Assembly (NCBI GenBank): GCA_021813685.1
Contig: JAKAJS010000080.1
Span: forward strand, 1 to 39,331
Origin: Deltaproteobacteria bacterium
GTDB taxonomy: Bacteria; Desulfobacterota; Syntrophobacteria; Syntrophobacterales; Syntrophobacteraceae
DNA: 39,331 bases
Reading direction: 5' to 3'
The notes below the pieces were generated by a model, which did no database searches, was not told the DNA's origin, and saw nothing but the letters and a program-made list of their open reading frames with translations. Made by a program: the position numbers and the translations under genes. Within the stretch, counting starts at the first letter, position 1. Every line of letters begins with the position of its first letter. This document shows, one piece after another, positions 24,507-31,842 of this stretch.

Positions 24507-27053
24507 ATGAGATCCGCATTCGCCGAAAGCACGGAACTTGATTTCGGAAGAAACAAACCTTTGGTTTTCAAGGCGCCGGAAAAGATCCAAAGGATGGTAT
24601 CGAAGGGACGCCCGATCGATATGGAAACGCTGCTCGAACCTGCGGTATGCATCGGGCCGGAGGCCACGGTTCGGGATGCCATCGAGAGGCTCCGGGGTGA
24701 CGAACCCATAAACGCGCTTGTAGTAGCTGAGGGAGAGAGGCCCCTTGGCCTGGTGAGCAGTCTCCACCTGGAGAGAATGCTCAGCAGGCAGTATGGAGTG
24801 GCCCTTTTCTACGGAAAACCGATTCCGACGATCATGGACGACAACCCGCTAATCGTCGATGCCGGCGTGTCCCTGGAGGTTGGCGCCCGCCTCGCAATGC
24901 AGCGCGAAAGCTCCCGGGTATTCGATCACGTCATCGTCACCAGGGAGGGACTGGTGATCGGCGTGGCGGCCGTTCCCAAGATGCTCGAAACCCTGGCCTC
25001 GCTTGAGCAGAGGCGGCGCGAAGAATTGACCAGGCTTACCCTCAGGCTGGAGGAGGAAATCGGCGATCGGCAAAAGGCTGCGGAAGCGCTTCAACGGTCG
25101 CGCGAAATGCTTAAGAGAGTGATCGAAAGCCTTCCGCATTCGCTTTTCTGGAAAAACCCGGACATGCTCTACCGGGGCTGCAATCGAAACTTCGCCGTGG
25201 AAGCGGGAGCTCGAGCCGCTTCCGAGATCGTCGGCAAAACCGACGAGCAGTTGAGGTGGAACGATGAGGAGGCTCGCCTTTTCCGCGAATGTGACGAAGA
25301 GGCGATGAGGACCCTTTCGCCCGTCGTACGGACCGTCAAACGGGGCACCGAAAATCTATTCTTCGAAATCAGGCGAATCCCCATGTGCGATTCCAGGGGC
25401 AATCTTATCGGCATTCTGGGAACGCACCTGGAGGTTACCGAAAAGATGACGGCGGCCAGGGCCGTTGCGGAAAATCGCGCAAAATCCGAATTTCTGGCCA
25501 ATATGAGCCACGAGATCCGAACCCCCATGAATGGCGTGCTCGGTATGGCCGAACTGCTTTTGGGCACCGACCTGGACGCAAAGCAGCGCAAGCTCGCCGA
25601 AACCGTTTTCCGCTCCGGCGAATCCCTGCTGAGGATATTGAACGATATCCTTGATTTTTCCAAGATCGAAGCAGGCAGGCTGGAGATCGAGCATATCGAT
25701 TTCGATCTGCGCGATCACGTCGGCAAACTCACCGAACTGTTTGCCGTAAATGCGCAGGCAAAGGGGCTCGAATTTACCTGCGAGATGGGAAACGATGTAC
25801 CTGCCGATGTTAACGGAGATCCCGGCCGACTGAGCCAGGTGCTGGGCAACTTGGTCGGAAACGCGGTGAAATTCACGGACCGGGGGGAAATTCGCGTGCG
25901 AATATCCCTTCGAAGCCAAACCCGGGAGGAGGTGCTTGTCGCCTTCGAGGTACGCGATACGGGCATCGGAATCTCGCGCGAGGCACGGGCAAGGATCTTC
26001 GAACCTTTCGTGCAGCCCGATCTTGGAGTGAGCGGAAGGTTTGGCGGCACCGGTCTCGGGCTTTCCATATCCAGACAGCTTTGCGAAATGATGGGGGGTA
26101 GCATCGAAGTAGAAAGCATCCCCGGGAAAGGGAGCACTTTCCTGTTTACGGTCAGCCTTACAAAACAGCGCCCTCAAAAAAACGCTGGAGCATGGACCGC
26201 TCCCGATCCGGATTGCCTGCGTGTCCTGGTCGTAGACGATAATCTCACGAATCGGGACCTTTTTCAGGCTATGCTCGATTCTTGGAAAATAAGGAACGAA
26301 GCGGCGGAAAGCGGAGAAAAGGCACTGGAAATTCTGCGCGATGCGGCCAAATGTGAAATGCCCTTTCAGGCCGCCGTACTCGACAGGTGGATGGACGGCA
26401 TGGATGGGGTAGAGCTTGCGAAAAAAATTAAGCAGGATCCTTCGCTCGCATCAATGGCCCTGATAATGGTGAGCGGGGACATCGCGGCATCCTCCCCCAC
26501 TGGTGTTTCGGCCTGCCTCTTAAAACCTGTGAGCCCCGCCCGGCTCTATGCTGCGCTTATGGATTCGGTGCGGGAATGCCGCCTCGAAAAGAGCTCGTTT
26601 TGCGCCGTCCCGCCTTCTACCCAACCCTTCTTTACGCCTGTTCTGCTCGCCGAAGACAATCTCACCAACCAGGGAGTGTGCTCGGAAATGCTCGAAAAGC
26701 TGGGCTGCAGGAAACTCGACATCGTCTCAAACGGCAGGGAGGCCCTCGAAGCCCTTCTACGCGCAAACTACGGCCTCGTTTTTATGGACTGCCGGATGCC
26801 GGAAATGGACGGTTACGATGCGGCAAAAAGGCTCAGGCAAATCGAGATCGAAACGAGAGCCGCTTCCCGAACACCAATAGTGGCCCTTACCGCTCACGCC
26901 CTGAAAGGGACGCGTGAAAAATGCCTCGCCGCCGGCATGGACGACTATATTTCAAAACCTTTCACAATGGCGCAAATCAAGGCAGCCCTGGACCGATGGC
27001 TCTGTCGGAAAGAAGCGGGAAGCGAGGAAGCAGGAAGAGAGCAGCGCGCCTGA
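24507..27053 (+). CDS. Cytosolic CBS-PAS hybrid histidine kinase with two receivers, no HPt
   Basis: Paralogue of the kinase at 16975, 848 residues. Order: paired CBS-type modules (about 40-165), coiled coil, PAS ([18 protein letters not shown]), HisKA with H335 in MSHEIRTP, HATPase ([24 protein letters not shown]), receiver 1 with D626 in [10 protein letters not shown] (the usual Pro after Met is replaced), and receiver 2 with D761 in [10 protein letters not shown]. Unlike its sister it stops after receiver 2, so an external HPt is needed to pass the phosphate on. The C-terminal tail is encoded by a GGGAAGC-type simple repeat (27011-27040). The ATG at 24507 has GGAGAAG upstream; an in-frame TTG lies at 24483. 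Its own Pho-box-like operator lies upstream. Confidence 0.92.
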   Translation: MRSAFAESTELDFGRNKPLVFKAPEKIQRMVSKGRPIDMETLLEPAVCIGPEATVRDAIERLRGDEPINALVVAEGERPLGLVSSLHLERMLSRQYGVALFYGKPIPTIMDDNPLIVDAGVSLEVGARLAMQRESSRVFDHVIVTREGLVIGVAAVPKMLETLASLEQRRREELTRLTLRLEEEIGDRQKAAEALQRSREMLKRVIESLPHSLFWKNPDMLYRGCNRNFAVEAGARAASEIVGKTDEQLRWNDEEARLFRECDEEAMRTLSPVVRTVKRGTENLFFEIRRIPMCDSRGNLIGILGTHLEVTEKMTAARAVAENRAKSEFLANMSHEIRTPMNGVLGMAELLLGTDLDAKQRKLAETVFRSGESLLRILNDILDFSKIEAGRLEIEHIDFDLRDHVGKLTELFAVNAQAKGLEFTCEMGNDVPADVNGDPGRLSQVLGNLVGNAVKFTDRGEIRVRISLRSQTREEVLVAFEVRDTGIGISREARARIFEPFVQPDLGVSGRFGGTGLGLSISRQLCEMMGGSIEVESIPGKGSTFLFTVSLTKQRPQKNAGAWTAPDPDCLRVLVVDDNLTNRDLFQAMLDSWKIRNEAAESGEKALEILRDAAKCEMPFQAAVLDRWMDGMDGVELAKKIKQDPSLASMALIMVSGDIAASSPTGVSACLLKPVSPARLYAALMDSVRECRLEKSSFCAVPPSTQPFFTPVLLAEDNLTNQGVCSEMLEKLGCRKLDIVSNGREALEALLRANYGLVFMDCRMPEMDGYDAAKRLRQIEIETRAASRTPIVALTAHALKGTREKCLAAGMDDYISKPFTMAQIKAALDRWLCRKEAGSEEAGREQRA

Positions 27054-27077
27054 AGCTTTTCAGTGAAGGACTACAAA

Positions 27078-27122
27078 CTGTAAGGTTTCCGTAACCTCTT
27101 CGTAACGTATGAACTCTATTAT
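27078..27122 (+). promoter_or_regulatory. Pho-box-like promoter of the HMA_2 gene
   Basis: The clearest operator of the set. CTGTAAG (27078), CCGTAAC (27089) and TCGTAAC (27100) repeat every 11 bp with 4-bp spacers. Exactly 10 bp after the last unit is TATTAT (27117-27122), a good -10 box, so the repeats take the place of the -35 as in PhoB-activated promoters. The start codon is 59 bp downstream of the -10. Confidence 0.6.
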
Positions 27123-27181
27123 CACCGAGAAATCTATGCAGGATGTTGCGTCAATCGAAATAGGCGTAAGCGGAGGGAATA

Positions 27182-27547
27182 ATGAGCTGCTATTGTCATA
27201 TCACGCCGGGAAGACTCAGGATTAAAACGCCGATTATCAGGCAGAACGCAGGCGAATCCGAGAGAGTGCGCGAATTGCTCCGCGCCCTTCCCGGGGTGCA
27301 AACCGTCTCCGTAAATGGTGTGACGGGAAGCGTTACGGTCCACCACGACGGCTCGGCGGCCGATTCCGAATCGATTCTGAGTGTTTTGAAAGAGAACGGG
27401 TATTACAGGACATCGCAAGAGCCCGATCATTCCATGGAATCCATAACCTCCAGGATTGGCGCGACCTTGGGAAGGGTACTCCTCGGGGCTGTCGTGGAAA
27501 AGGCCTTCGAGGGGTCGCTGCTCTCGTTTCTGGCATTCCTTGTTTGA
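27182..27547 (+). CDS. HMA_2-type heavy-metal-associated-fold protein
   Basis: A 121-residue protein. Residues 4-75 form a ferredoxin-like HMA fold of the HMA_2 kind: a basic, His/Cys-containing first strand (CYCHITPGRLRIKTP) instead of a CxxC loop, a helix (SERVRELLRALPGVQTVSV) and the NGVTGSVTVHHDG hairpin. The C-terminal 40 residues are Gly-rich and hydrophobic (IGATLGRVLLGAVVEKAFEG), suggesting membrane contact. Such proteins often accompany P-type ATPases with a related N-terminal domain and DUF5132 proteins; both occur in this window. GGAGGG lies upstream of the ATG. The gene has its own Pho-box-like promoter and is followed by an IS transposase on the other strand. Confidence 0.8.
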   Translation: MSCYCHITPGRLRIKTPIIRQNAGESERVRELLRALPGVQTVSVNGVTGSVTVHHDGSAADSESILSVLKENGYYRTSQEPDHSMESITSRIGATLGRVLLGAVVEKAFEGSLLSFLAFLV

Positions 27548-27594
27548 GCCCCCCGCCCGAGTTCTTAGGTGCTTTCTATAATTAAAAGTACCTC

Positions 27595-28314
27595 TCAATG
27601 CGGCAAAATTGAAATGTCGTATTTTGGCAGTACCGGATTGCGATCCAACCGAGCCTCAACCTCTTTCATTGCTTTTCTGGTAAGAGAAACCCCCTTGCGA
27701 TAAACCTTTTTACTCAGTTCAATGATTGGATGGAGCCCCTTCCATGTCATCGTCCCGGCCCATGCGAGCATGGTTTCGGCACTCGTCAGCCTGGCCCCGT
27801 TCCAATGGCATTCCAGCATTCCCCAGCACCTCTCGATGGGATTGTACTTGCTGTGATAGGGTGGATAATAGATCAACTGGACGGCTATGCCGACGGAGTC
27901 GACGAATTCCACCATCCGTTTCAGAAATTGGGTGCGCGCGCCGCCGCTCTCCGGACCGTTGTCGGCTTTGATTCGGATGAGTTCTGTTTGTTCCCGTTCC
28001 CCGGGAGGGAGCCCCGTCCACCACGCATGGAGCGAATCGACTATAAAATCGCTGGTTTTGCGGGAACTGCCGAAGGTTATCTTCAATTGCCCGGTGTCCT
28101 CGTCCACGATTCCGAAGGGAACATATTTTTCCTTACATCCCATGTCGTGGTCGCAGGCCTTGTTGTCGCCCCGGGTCTTTCCTCCCCTCGAGTAGTCGCC
28201 GATATTGACCGTGGCCTTGCAGTCCATGCTCACTCGCTTGACGTTGACGGACGCAGATTCGATCAGTTGCTCCGCTTTCTTGATGTTTTCGAAGATGGCG
28301 TCGGTTTCGGGAAT
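27595..28314 (-). CDS. ISAzo13-type transposase, C-terminal catalytic frame (orfB, reached by -1 frameshift)
   Basis: The -1 frame continues from the A8 run as IPETDAIFENIKKAEQLIE, then VKRVSMDCKATVNIGDYSRG. The catalytic triad is visible: Asp in VSMDCKA, Asp in IKADNGPES and Glu in NPIERCWG, as in the DDE family of ISAzo13. The first internal ATG is at 28233, too late to include the residues before the first catalytic Asp, which supports frameshift expression over separate initiation. No internal stop is present, so the transposase may be functional. Confidence 0.8.
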   Translation of the reverse strand: MPETDAIFENIKKAEQLIESASVNVKRVSMDCKATVNIGDYSRGGKTRGDNKACDHDMGCKEKYVPFGIVDEDTGQLKITFGSSRKTSDFIVDSLHAWWTGLPPGEREQTELIRIKADNGPESGGARTQFLKRMVEFVDSVGIAVQLIYYPPYHSKYNPIERCWGMLECHWNGARLTSAETMLAWAGTMTWKGLHPIIELSKKVYRKGVSLTRKAMKEVEARLDRNPVLPKYDISILPH

Positions 28315-28889
28315 TTTTTTTGAGGCTTAGCCTTGACCACCTTTCGAAGGCGGTATCCCATGCGGTTCAGTATGAGCGACATGCAACTCGGACATGGCAA
28401 CTGTTCTTCCTCGAACCCTTGCGCGCGCAATTGCTTCAAAGCCTCGGCGGCCGTCAGTCGCGTATAGGCCATTGTGGAATGGAAGGTGGGATCTTGCTGC
28501 GCGTGGGACTCGGCCAGCTTTCGCAACACTTCGGCCGCTTCGGGTTGCTTTTCCTCCCACCGTTTGTTTCCGGAAAAAGCCGACCTCGCCCCCAGACATA
28601 GGATGCCTGTGCGCTTTTCTCCCAAACCCTTCTCCACGCTTTCCCTTTTCCAACCGAAGATGGTTTCAGCCAGACGGGCGCTGCCGCCGCAGTACTTGAG
28701 CGCTATCTCAGCCTGAAACGATCTGCGATCCACTTCACGCATTTTTGCAGCCGCCAGGCGAAGGTCTTCGACCTGTGAGCCAGTGGGCCTGTCGCCTGTT
28801 GTGTGGATAGATGATATCGATTCGACACATTCGCGTTCCTTCTCGGTCAAGTCGCTCGAAAAGGGGTTTCGTATGCTTATGTCATTCAT
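28263..28889 (-). CDS. ISAzo13-type transposase, N-terminal frame (orfA)
   Basis: A 208-residue frame with GGAG upstream of its ATG. It carries the N-terminal DNA-binding part of the transposase (helix-turn-helix-like SARLAETIFGWKRESVEKGL) and the typical segment RLTAAEALKQLRAQGF, then SLILNRMGYRLRKVVKAKPQ. It runs across a run of eight A's (28321-28314 on the minus strand) and ends 51 bp later in a short unrelated tail. A -1 slip at the A8 run joins it to the catalytic frame and restores the phrase KKIPETDAIFENI, so the full-length enzyme is probably made by frameshifting. Confidence 0.8.
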   Translation of the reverse strand: MNDISIRNPFSSDLTEKERECVESISSIHTTGDRPTGSQVEDLRLAAAKMREVDRRSFQAEIALKYCGGSARLAETIFGWKRESVEKGLGEKRTGILCLGARSAFSGNKRWEEKQPEAAEVLRKLAESHAQQDPTFHSTMAYTRLTAAEALKQLRAQGFEEEQLPCPSCMSLILNRMGYRLRKVVKAKPQKKFPKPTPSSKTSRKRSN

Positions 28890-28984
28890 GGGGCGCTCCG
28901 TTCGTTAGAGTTGTCCCATGTTGACTTATCAAATCGTTGCCTCTTTGTCCAGCCTGATTTTCCACGTTCCCGGCCAGGCGTCAC

Positions 28985-29437
28985 TTGCTGGTATCTGTTT
29001 TTTTGAAAATCACCTTAATTGGTATCTTTGCCTTTGCGGGCCTTTCCCAGGCTCAAGAAAGCAATCCGCAGGCAGCGTTGCAGAAAATGATGTCCGGCGG
29101 AAAGCAGATGATGAATGGGAATGAAGCGATAATGAATAAAATTGGGAAGATGGGAATGAAGGACCCACAGATGGAGTCCGCCTATAAGATGATGAGCAAC
29201 GGCTATAACATGATGGAAAAAGCCAAAGAAACGATGGCGACCAACAAGGAAGAAGCGCAAAAGATGGCATCAAAAGGGGCGAAAATGATGCTCGATGCTC
29301 AAAACCTGGCGTCAGTCGAATGTAATAAAAAGGGGATGGCGAAAAACTGCGGGATGGAGATCAGCGAGTGCGAAGCGGCATCGAAAAAAATAAAAGAGGG
29401 CGCCCTGCAATGGTTCTTCGGAGGCGCCGGCATTTGA
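28985..29437 (+). CDS. Secreted Met-rich small protein
   Basis: A 150-residue frame with a signal peptide (KITLIGIFAFAGLSQA, cleavage likely before QESN). The mature part is helical and rich in methionine (about 18) and lysine, with paired Met in phrases such as QKMMSGGKQMMNG and AYKMMSNGYNMME, plus three cysteines near the C-terminus (VECNKKGMAKNCGMEISEC). Met-rich periplasmic proteins can bind Cu(I) or be redox buffers; that is only a possibility here. There is no ATG start: TTG at 28985 has a modest AGGCG upstream, and TTG at 29003 would give a more typical MKI start without one. The IS transposase lies less than 100 bp upstream, so the native start may have been altered. A strong terminator follows. 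Confidence 0.7.
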   Translation: MLVSVFLKITLIGIFAFAGLSQAQESNPQAALQKMMSGGKQMMNGNEAIMNKIGKMGMKDPQMESAYKMMSNGYNMMEKAKETMATNKEEAQKMASKGAKMMLDAQNLASVECNKKGMAKNCGMEISECEAASKKIKEGALQWFFGGAGI

Positions 29438-29511
29438 GACTGATACGTTTATCGATGGCGACGTGAACCTGCGCGCCATGGCTCATGGTCCAAAACTCTT
29501 TTTCCCGTTAA

Positions 29512-29546
29512 AAAACCCGGGCGGAAAGGTTATCCGCCCGGGTTTA
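29512..29546. terminator. Bidirectional rho-independent terminator
   Basis: AAACCCGGGCGGA and TCCGCCCGGGTTT form a 13-bp perfect stem with a 7-nt loop; A-runs on the left and T's on the right make it work for both strands. It lies between the convergent Met-rich protein gene and the first porin gene. Confidence 0.85.
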
Positions 29547-29620
29547 ATTGTAGTCCCGCTGTTCTGCCTTGGACGGCATTTTGCTTCAAACCGCTTATGG
29601 CTCGGAAGCTGATTTCGGGT

Positions 29621-31123
29621 TTACCAGGCGACCTGGAACCTGGAATCGAAGATGTTGGCATCTCCGTTACTGACGAATTTCCCGGTAGCGCCATAATCGG
29701 GGCCGTCTACGTGCGCATGGGTGTAGTCGAACAGTATCCGGACGTTCGGATTCAGATACCAGACAAGGCCGCCGGTCCAATCCTGTTCCTGTCCGCCCTG
29801 TCCTCCCGTGGTTACGGTGAGAGGCATGGCGTTGTCGATAAAGTTTGCAGAGTCATACCGCAGGGCCAGTTCCAACGCGCCCCAGGTCCCGGCGGCGGGA
29901 TCGAAATTGCAGTTGAGCTTTGGCCTGCCGAAAGTCCCGGACCCCATGTCGTAGTTGCGATGTTCCCCGGTGAGAAAATAGCTCGCCATGACATAGTAGC
30001 CGTCGAAGGTCGGGCTGCTGAACGTTCCGTTTCTGTCGTTGACGTTGTTTACGAAGGCGGTGAAGTATTCGCCCTGCACCGAAAAGGGGCCGTATACGAA
30101 GGCCACTTCCGGGTTTATGATATCGGCGCCCTGTCCATACAGACTTCCGGTATTGAGCGTATTCGGACCGAGATGCCAGTCCGGATGGCTTTCCCACTGC
30201 ATGGGCCAAGAGGAGGTCGAGTCGGAACGGAAGAGATGACGGTAGCCGAAGCCCAGGTGCAGCAATTCGCAGCCTCCGTCTGCATACCAGGGAAGGTAGG
30301 TGAGCCTGCCGGCAATGTTTACGTCGTTGTAGCCGTTATTGTTGAATGCGTTTCCCGAGGCGTTCTGCTGCTGCATGTACCCGCCGACTGCCCAGGTCAT
30401 GTGCTTGTCGAGTTCGGTATTGAAGAGCATCGCGCCCGTGTCGTAATCGTGGCCCTGCTGCGTGACGAAGGCGTTTGCGACACTGCGTTCGGTGAAGTCA
30501 TACCAGTTGTCACTGGTGAGTTCTTCCAGGGAGAAAGGCTCTTTCATGTGGCCGACCCGGATATTCGCCCAGCAGGGCATCCCTACGTACTGCAGCCACA
30601 GATCGGTGATGTTAACTGTGCCGCCGGCGAAATCGAACTCGGCCATGTAGTCCCAGTCCCTGTAGACCTGTCCCTGGATCGTGATCCGCGCACGCCTGAC
30701 CTCGTCGCCGTAGCCGTCAAAACCAGTGGGAAACGCCTCCTTCATCCGGTCGTTTATCGTGGCGCCGCCAAAATCCACCTGCAAACGGCCGCCCACATGC
30801 ATCGAGAAATTGCCGTCATTGCTCTTGAGATGGAGTTCGCCGTTTTTAAACTCGGCCTGGGCCGCCAGGGGGTGCTTCTCTTTATATTCTTTGGCTTCTG
30901 CGGCTGTCTGCGCCTTCACTTGTTTGGCAACCGCAGCCTTCTGCTTGCTCTTTTCCTGCTGCGCCTGCTGCAGAAGCTGTTCGTACTGCTCCGGGGTGAT
31001 CTGGTGATTTTGTTTCAGGATAATCAAAAGTTTTTCCGCCAGGGTCTGGTCCTGCGCAACCGCCATAACCGACCAGGATACGGAAAATAGAAGCGCCAGC
31101 ATGATTAAAAGATATTTTCGCAT
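29621..31123 (-). CDS. Phosphate-selective porin O/P family protein (porin 1)
   Basis: Outer-membrane beta-barrel of 500 residues. Signal peptide (MRKYLLIMLALLFSVSWSVMA), then a periplasmic Q/K/E-rich coiled-coil segment that begins QTLAEKLLIILKQNHQIT and is shared by all three porins, then the porin O/P barrel: FSMHVGGRLQVDFGG, ANIRVGHMKEPFSLEELTS, NPEVAFVYGPFSVQGEY and DWTGGLVWYLNPNVRILFDY. The chain ends QVAW; a C-terminal aromatic is the assembly signal for outer-membrane proteins. OprP/OprO channels take up phosphate and polyphosphate, but the phosphate-binding arginine ladder cannot be confirmed here. The ATG at 31123 has GAGGAGG upstream; an in-frame GTG at 31150 does not. A double Pho-box-like site lies about 240 bp upstream. 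Confidence 0.9.
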   Translation of the reverse strand: MRKYLLIMLALLFSVSWSVMAVAQDQTLAEKLLIILKQNHQITPEQYEQLLQQAQQEKSKQKAAVAKQVKAQTAAEAKEYKEKHPLAAQAEFKNGELHLKSNDGNFSMHVGGRLQVDFGGATINDRMKEAFPTGFDGYGDEVRRARITIQGQVYRDWDYMAEFDFAGGTVNITDLWLQYVGMPCWANIRVGHMKEPFSLEELTSDNWYDFTERSVANAFVTQQGHDYDTGAMLFNTELDKHMTWAVGGYMQQQNASGNAFNNNGYNDVNIAGRLTYLPWYADGGCELLHLGFGYRHLFRSDSTSSWPMQWESHPDWHLGPNTLNTGSLYGQGADIINPEVAFVYGPFSVQGEYFTAFVNNVNDRNGTFSSPTFDGYYVMASYFLTGEHRNYDMGSGTFGRPKLNCNFDPAAGTWGALELALRYDSANFIDNAMPLTVTTGGQGGQEQDWTGGLVWYLNPNVRILFDYTHAHVDGPDYGATGKFVSNGDANIFDSRFQVAW

Positions 31124-31535
31124 TACTTTTGTTTCCTCCTCAGTATTCACGTTATTTTCATCTTTTCACGTTACCGCAGCCCCCTGGTTTTTAGCCCCTC
31201 CATCACCTCCTTTTTCATCCCTGCCTCCCGCCCCCGCAAAATGCGGACAGCGTGAATTCGCCCTAAACTCCGTTCCTCTCGGCGCCTCCGCGTGAGAACC
31301 AATTTCACAGAATGGGTAAAATTGATGAGAGGATTGGTGCTGCGTAGAATGACCCGAAAATGTTACGTGGCTATGACGAATTGTTACATATACATGACGA
31401 ACGCGTGGATATTCGATGACCGCCTGCGGAAGCGGGGCTCGATTTTAGTTCCCTTTACACCACGATATCGGATGGTTAAAAAAAATCAGGGAATGATTCG
31501 CTTTATGCGCTCAAATATCTGAACGGGGGAACACA
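31124..31535. other. Intergenic region between porin 1 and the Cys-rich gene
   Basis: A divergent control region of 412 bp. It holds the 21-bp tandem repeat with Pho-box-like half-sites (31362-31400). Near the porin it has two TAACGTGAA units (minus strand, 19 bp apart, at about 31148-31175). A plus-strand frame of 76 codons (31292-31522) runs over the repeats and is not credible as a gene. Confidence 0.5.
31362..31400 (-). promoter_or_regulatory. Double Pho-box-like site in a 21-bp tandem repeat
   Basis: On the minus strand: TCGTCAT (31400-31394), 4 bp, ATGTAAC (31389-31383), 3 bp, TCGTCAT (31379-31373), 4 bp, ACGTAAC (31368-31362). Each 7-4-7 pair matches the Pho-box layout, and the pairs repeat every 21 bp. 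Ten bp further is CATTCT (31351-31346), a 3/6 -10 box, so the site points to porin 1. The leader would be about 215 bp. The plus-strand Cys-rich gene at 31536 could also be controlled from here. Confidence 0.5.
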
Positions 31536-31754
31536 ATGACGATATTCAGCAGGATGTTTTTTGTCTTTGTGCTGGCGTTTTCGCTTGCCCTTGCGGGCGG
31601 GAGCGCTTTCAGCACGAATGCGAACGCCCAATGCGCGGTCGCTCCGTGCGCTTCCTGCGTGTGGCAGGCGCCGGTCTGCAACGGCGGGTGCAATAGCTGG
31701 GAGCTCCAACACCAGTCACGTGCCTTGGCGTGGCAACAGTTCTATAATTATTGA
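31536..31754 (+). CDS. Small secreted cysteine-rich protein (72 residues)
   Basis: No family recognised. The first about 31 residues are a signal peptide (MFFVFVLAFSLALAGGSAFS, with cleavage near NANA/QC). The mature part of about 41 residues has five cysteines (C33, C38, C41, C48, C52) in the phrases QCAVAPCASCVW and APVCNGGCNSW, followed by an aromatic tail (WQQFYNY). GGGGGA precedes the ATG. An odd number of cysteines suggests metal binding or intermolecular disulfides. It lies between porin 1 and porin 2 and is convergent with porin 2; a family-2 hairpin repeat follows its stop codon. Confidence 0.75.
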   Translation: MTIFSRMFFVFVLAFSLALAGGSAFSTNANAQCAVAPCASCVWQAPVCNGGCNSWELQHQSRALAWQQFYNY

Positions 31755-31765
31755 AAAGGAATGAA

Positions 31766-31829
31766 AAGGAGCCGCATAGCGGCGTGGGGGGGCGGGGGCG
31801 AAAGCCCCCGCGCTTTTGCGTACCTCGAC
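31766..31829 (+). repeat. Interspersed hairpin repeat, family 2 (copy E2)
   Basis: Near copy of 23278-23340: GAGCCGC-ATA-GCGGC hairpin, a G-run, then GGGGGC-GAAA-GCCCCC and GCGCTTTTGCG. It starts 12 bp after the stop of the Cys-rich gene and ends 14 bp before the stop of porin 2, so it is placed as a terminator between convergent genes. Confidence 0.75.
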
Positions 31830-31842
31830 AGTTGACTCCGGA

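Larger units (their letters stand above)
27595..28889 (-). mobile_element. ISAzo13-type insertion sequence (transposase region; ends not located)
   Basis: The two overlapping frames below together encode one DDE transposase of about 431 residues. I found no convincing terminal inverted repeats in 27548-27594 or 28890-28984, so the element ends are unknown and may lie within about 100 bp of the coding region. It sits between the intact HMA_2 gene and a Met-rich secreted protein gene that lacks a good start signal. Confidence 0.75.

Noticed and set aside
27548-28984. Terminal inverted repeats for the insertion sequence
   Set aside because: I compared both flanks by eye and found no convincing inverted match, so the element ends are left undefined.
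29597-31090. 497-codon plus-strand frame opposite porin 1
   Set aside because: The minus strand has a signal peptide, porin phrases and an aromatic C-terminus; the plus-strand frame has none of these features.
31362-31400. 21-bp repeat as iterons of a replication origin
   Set aside because: Only two clear units, no DnaA boxes or replication gene nearby; the half-site structure fits a Pho box better.
31292-31522. 76-codon plus-strand frame through the tandem repeat
   Set aside because: It begins with a GTG lacking a ribosome-binding site and simply reads through the 21-bp repeats.
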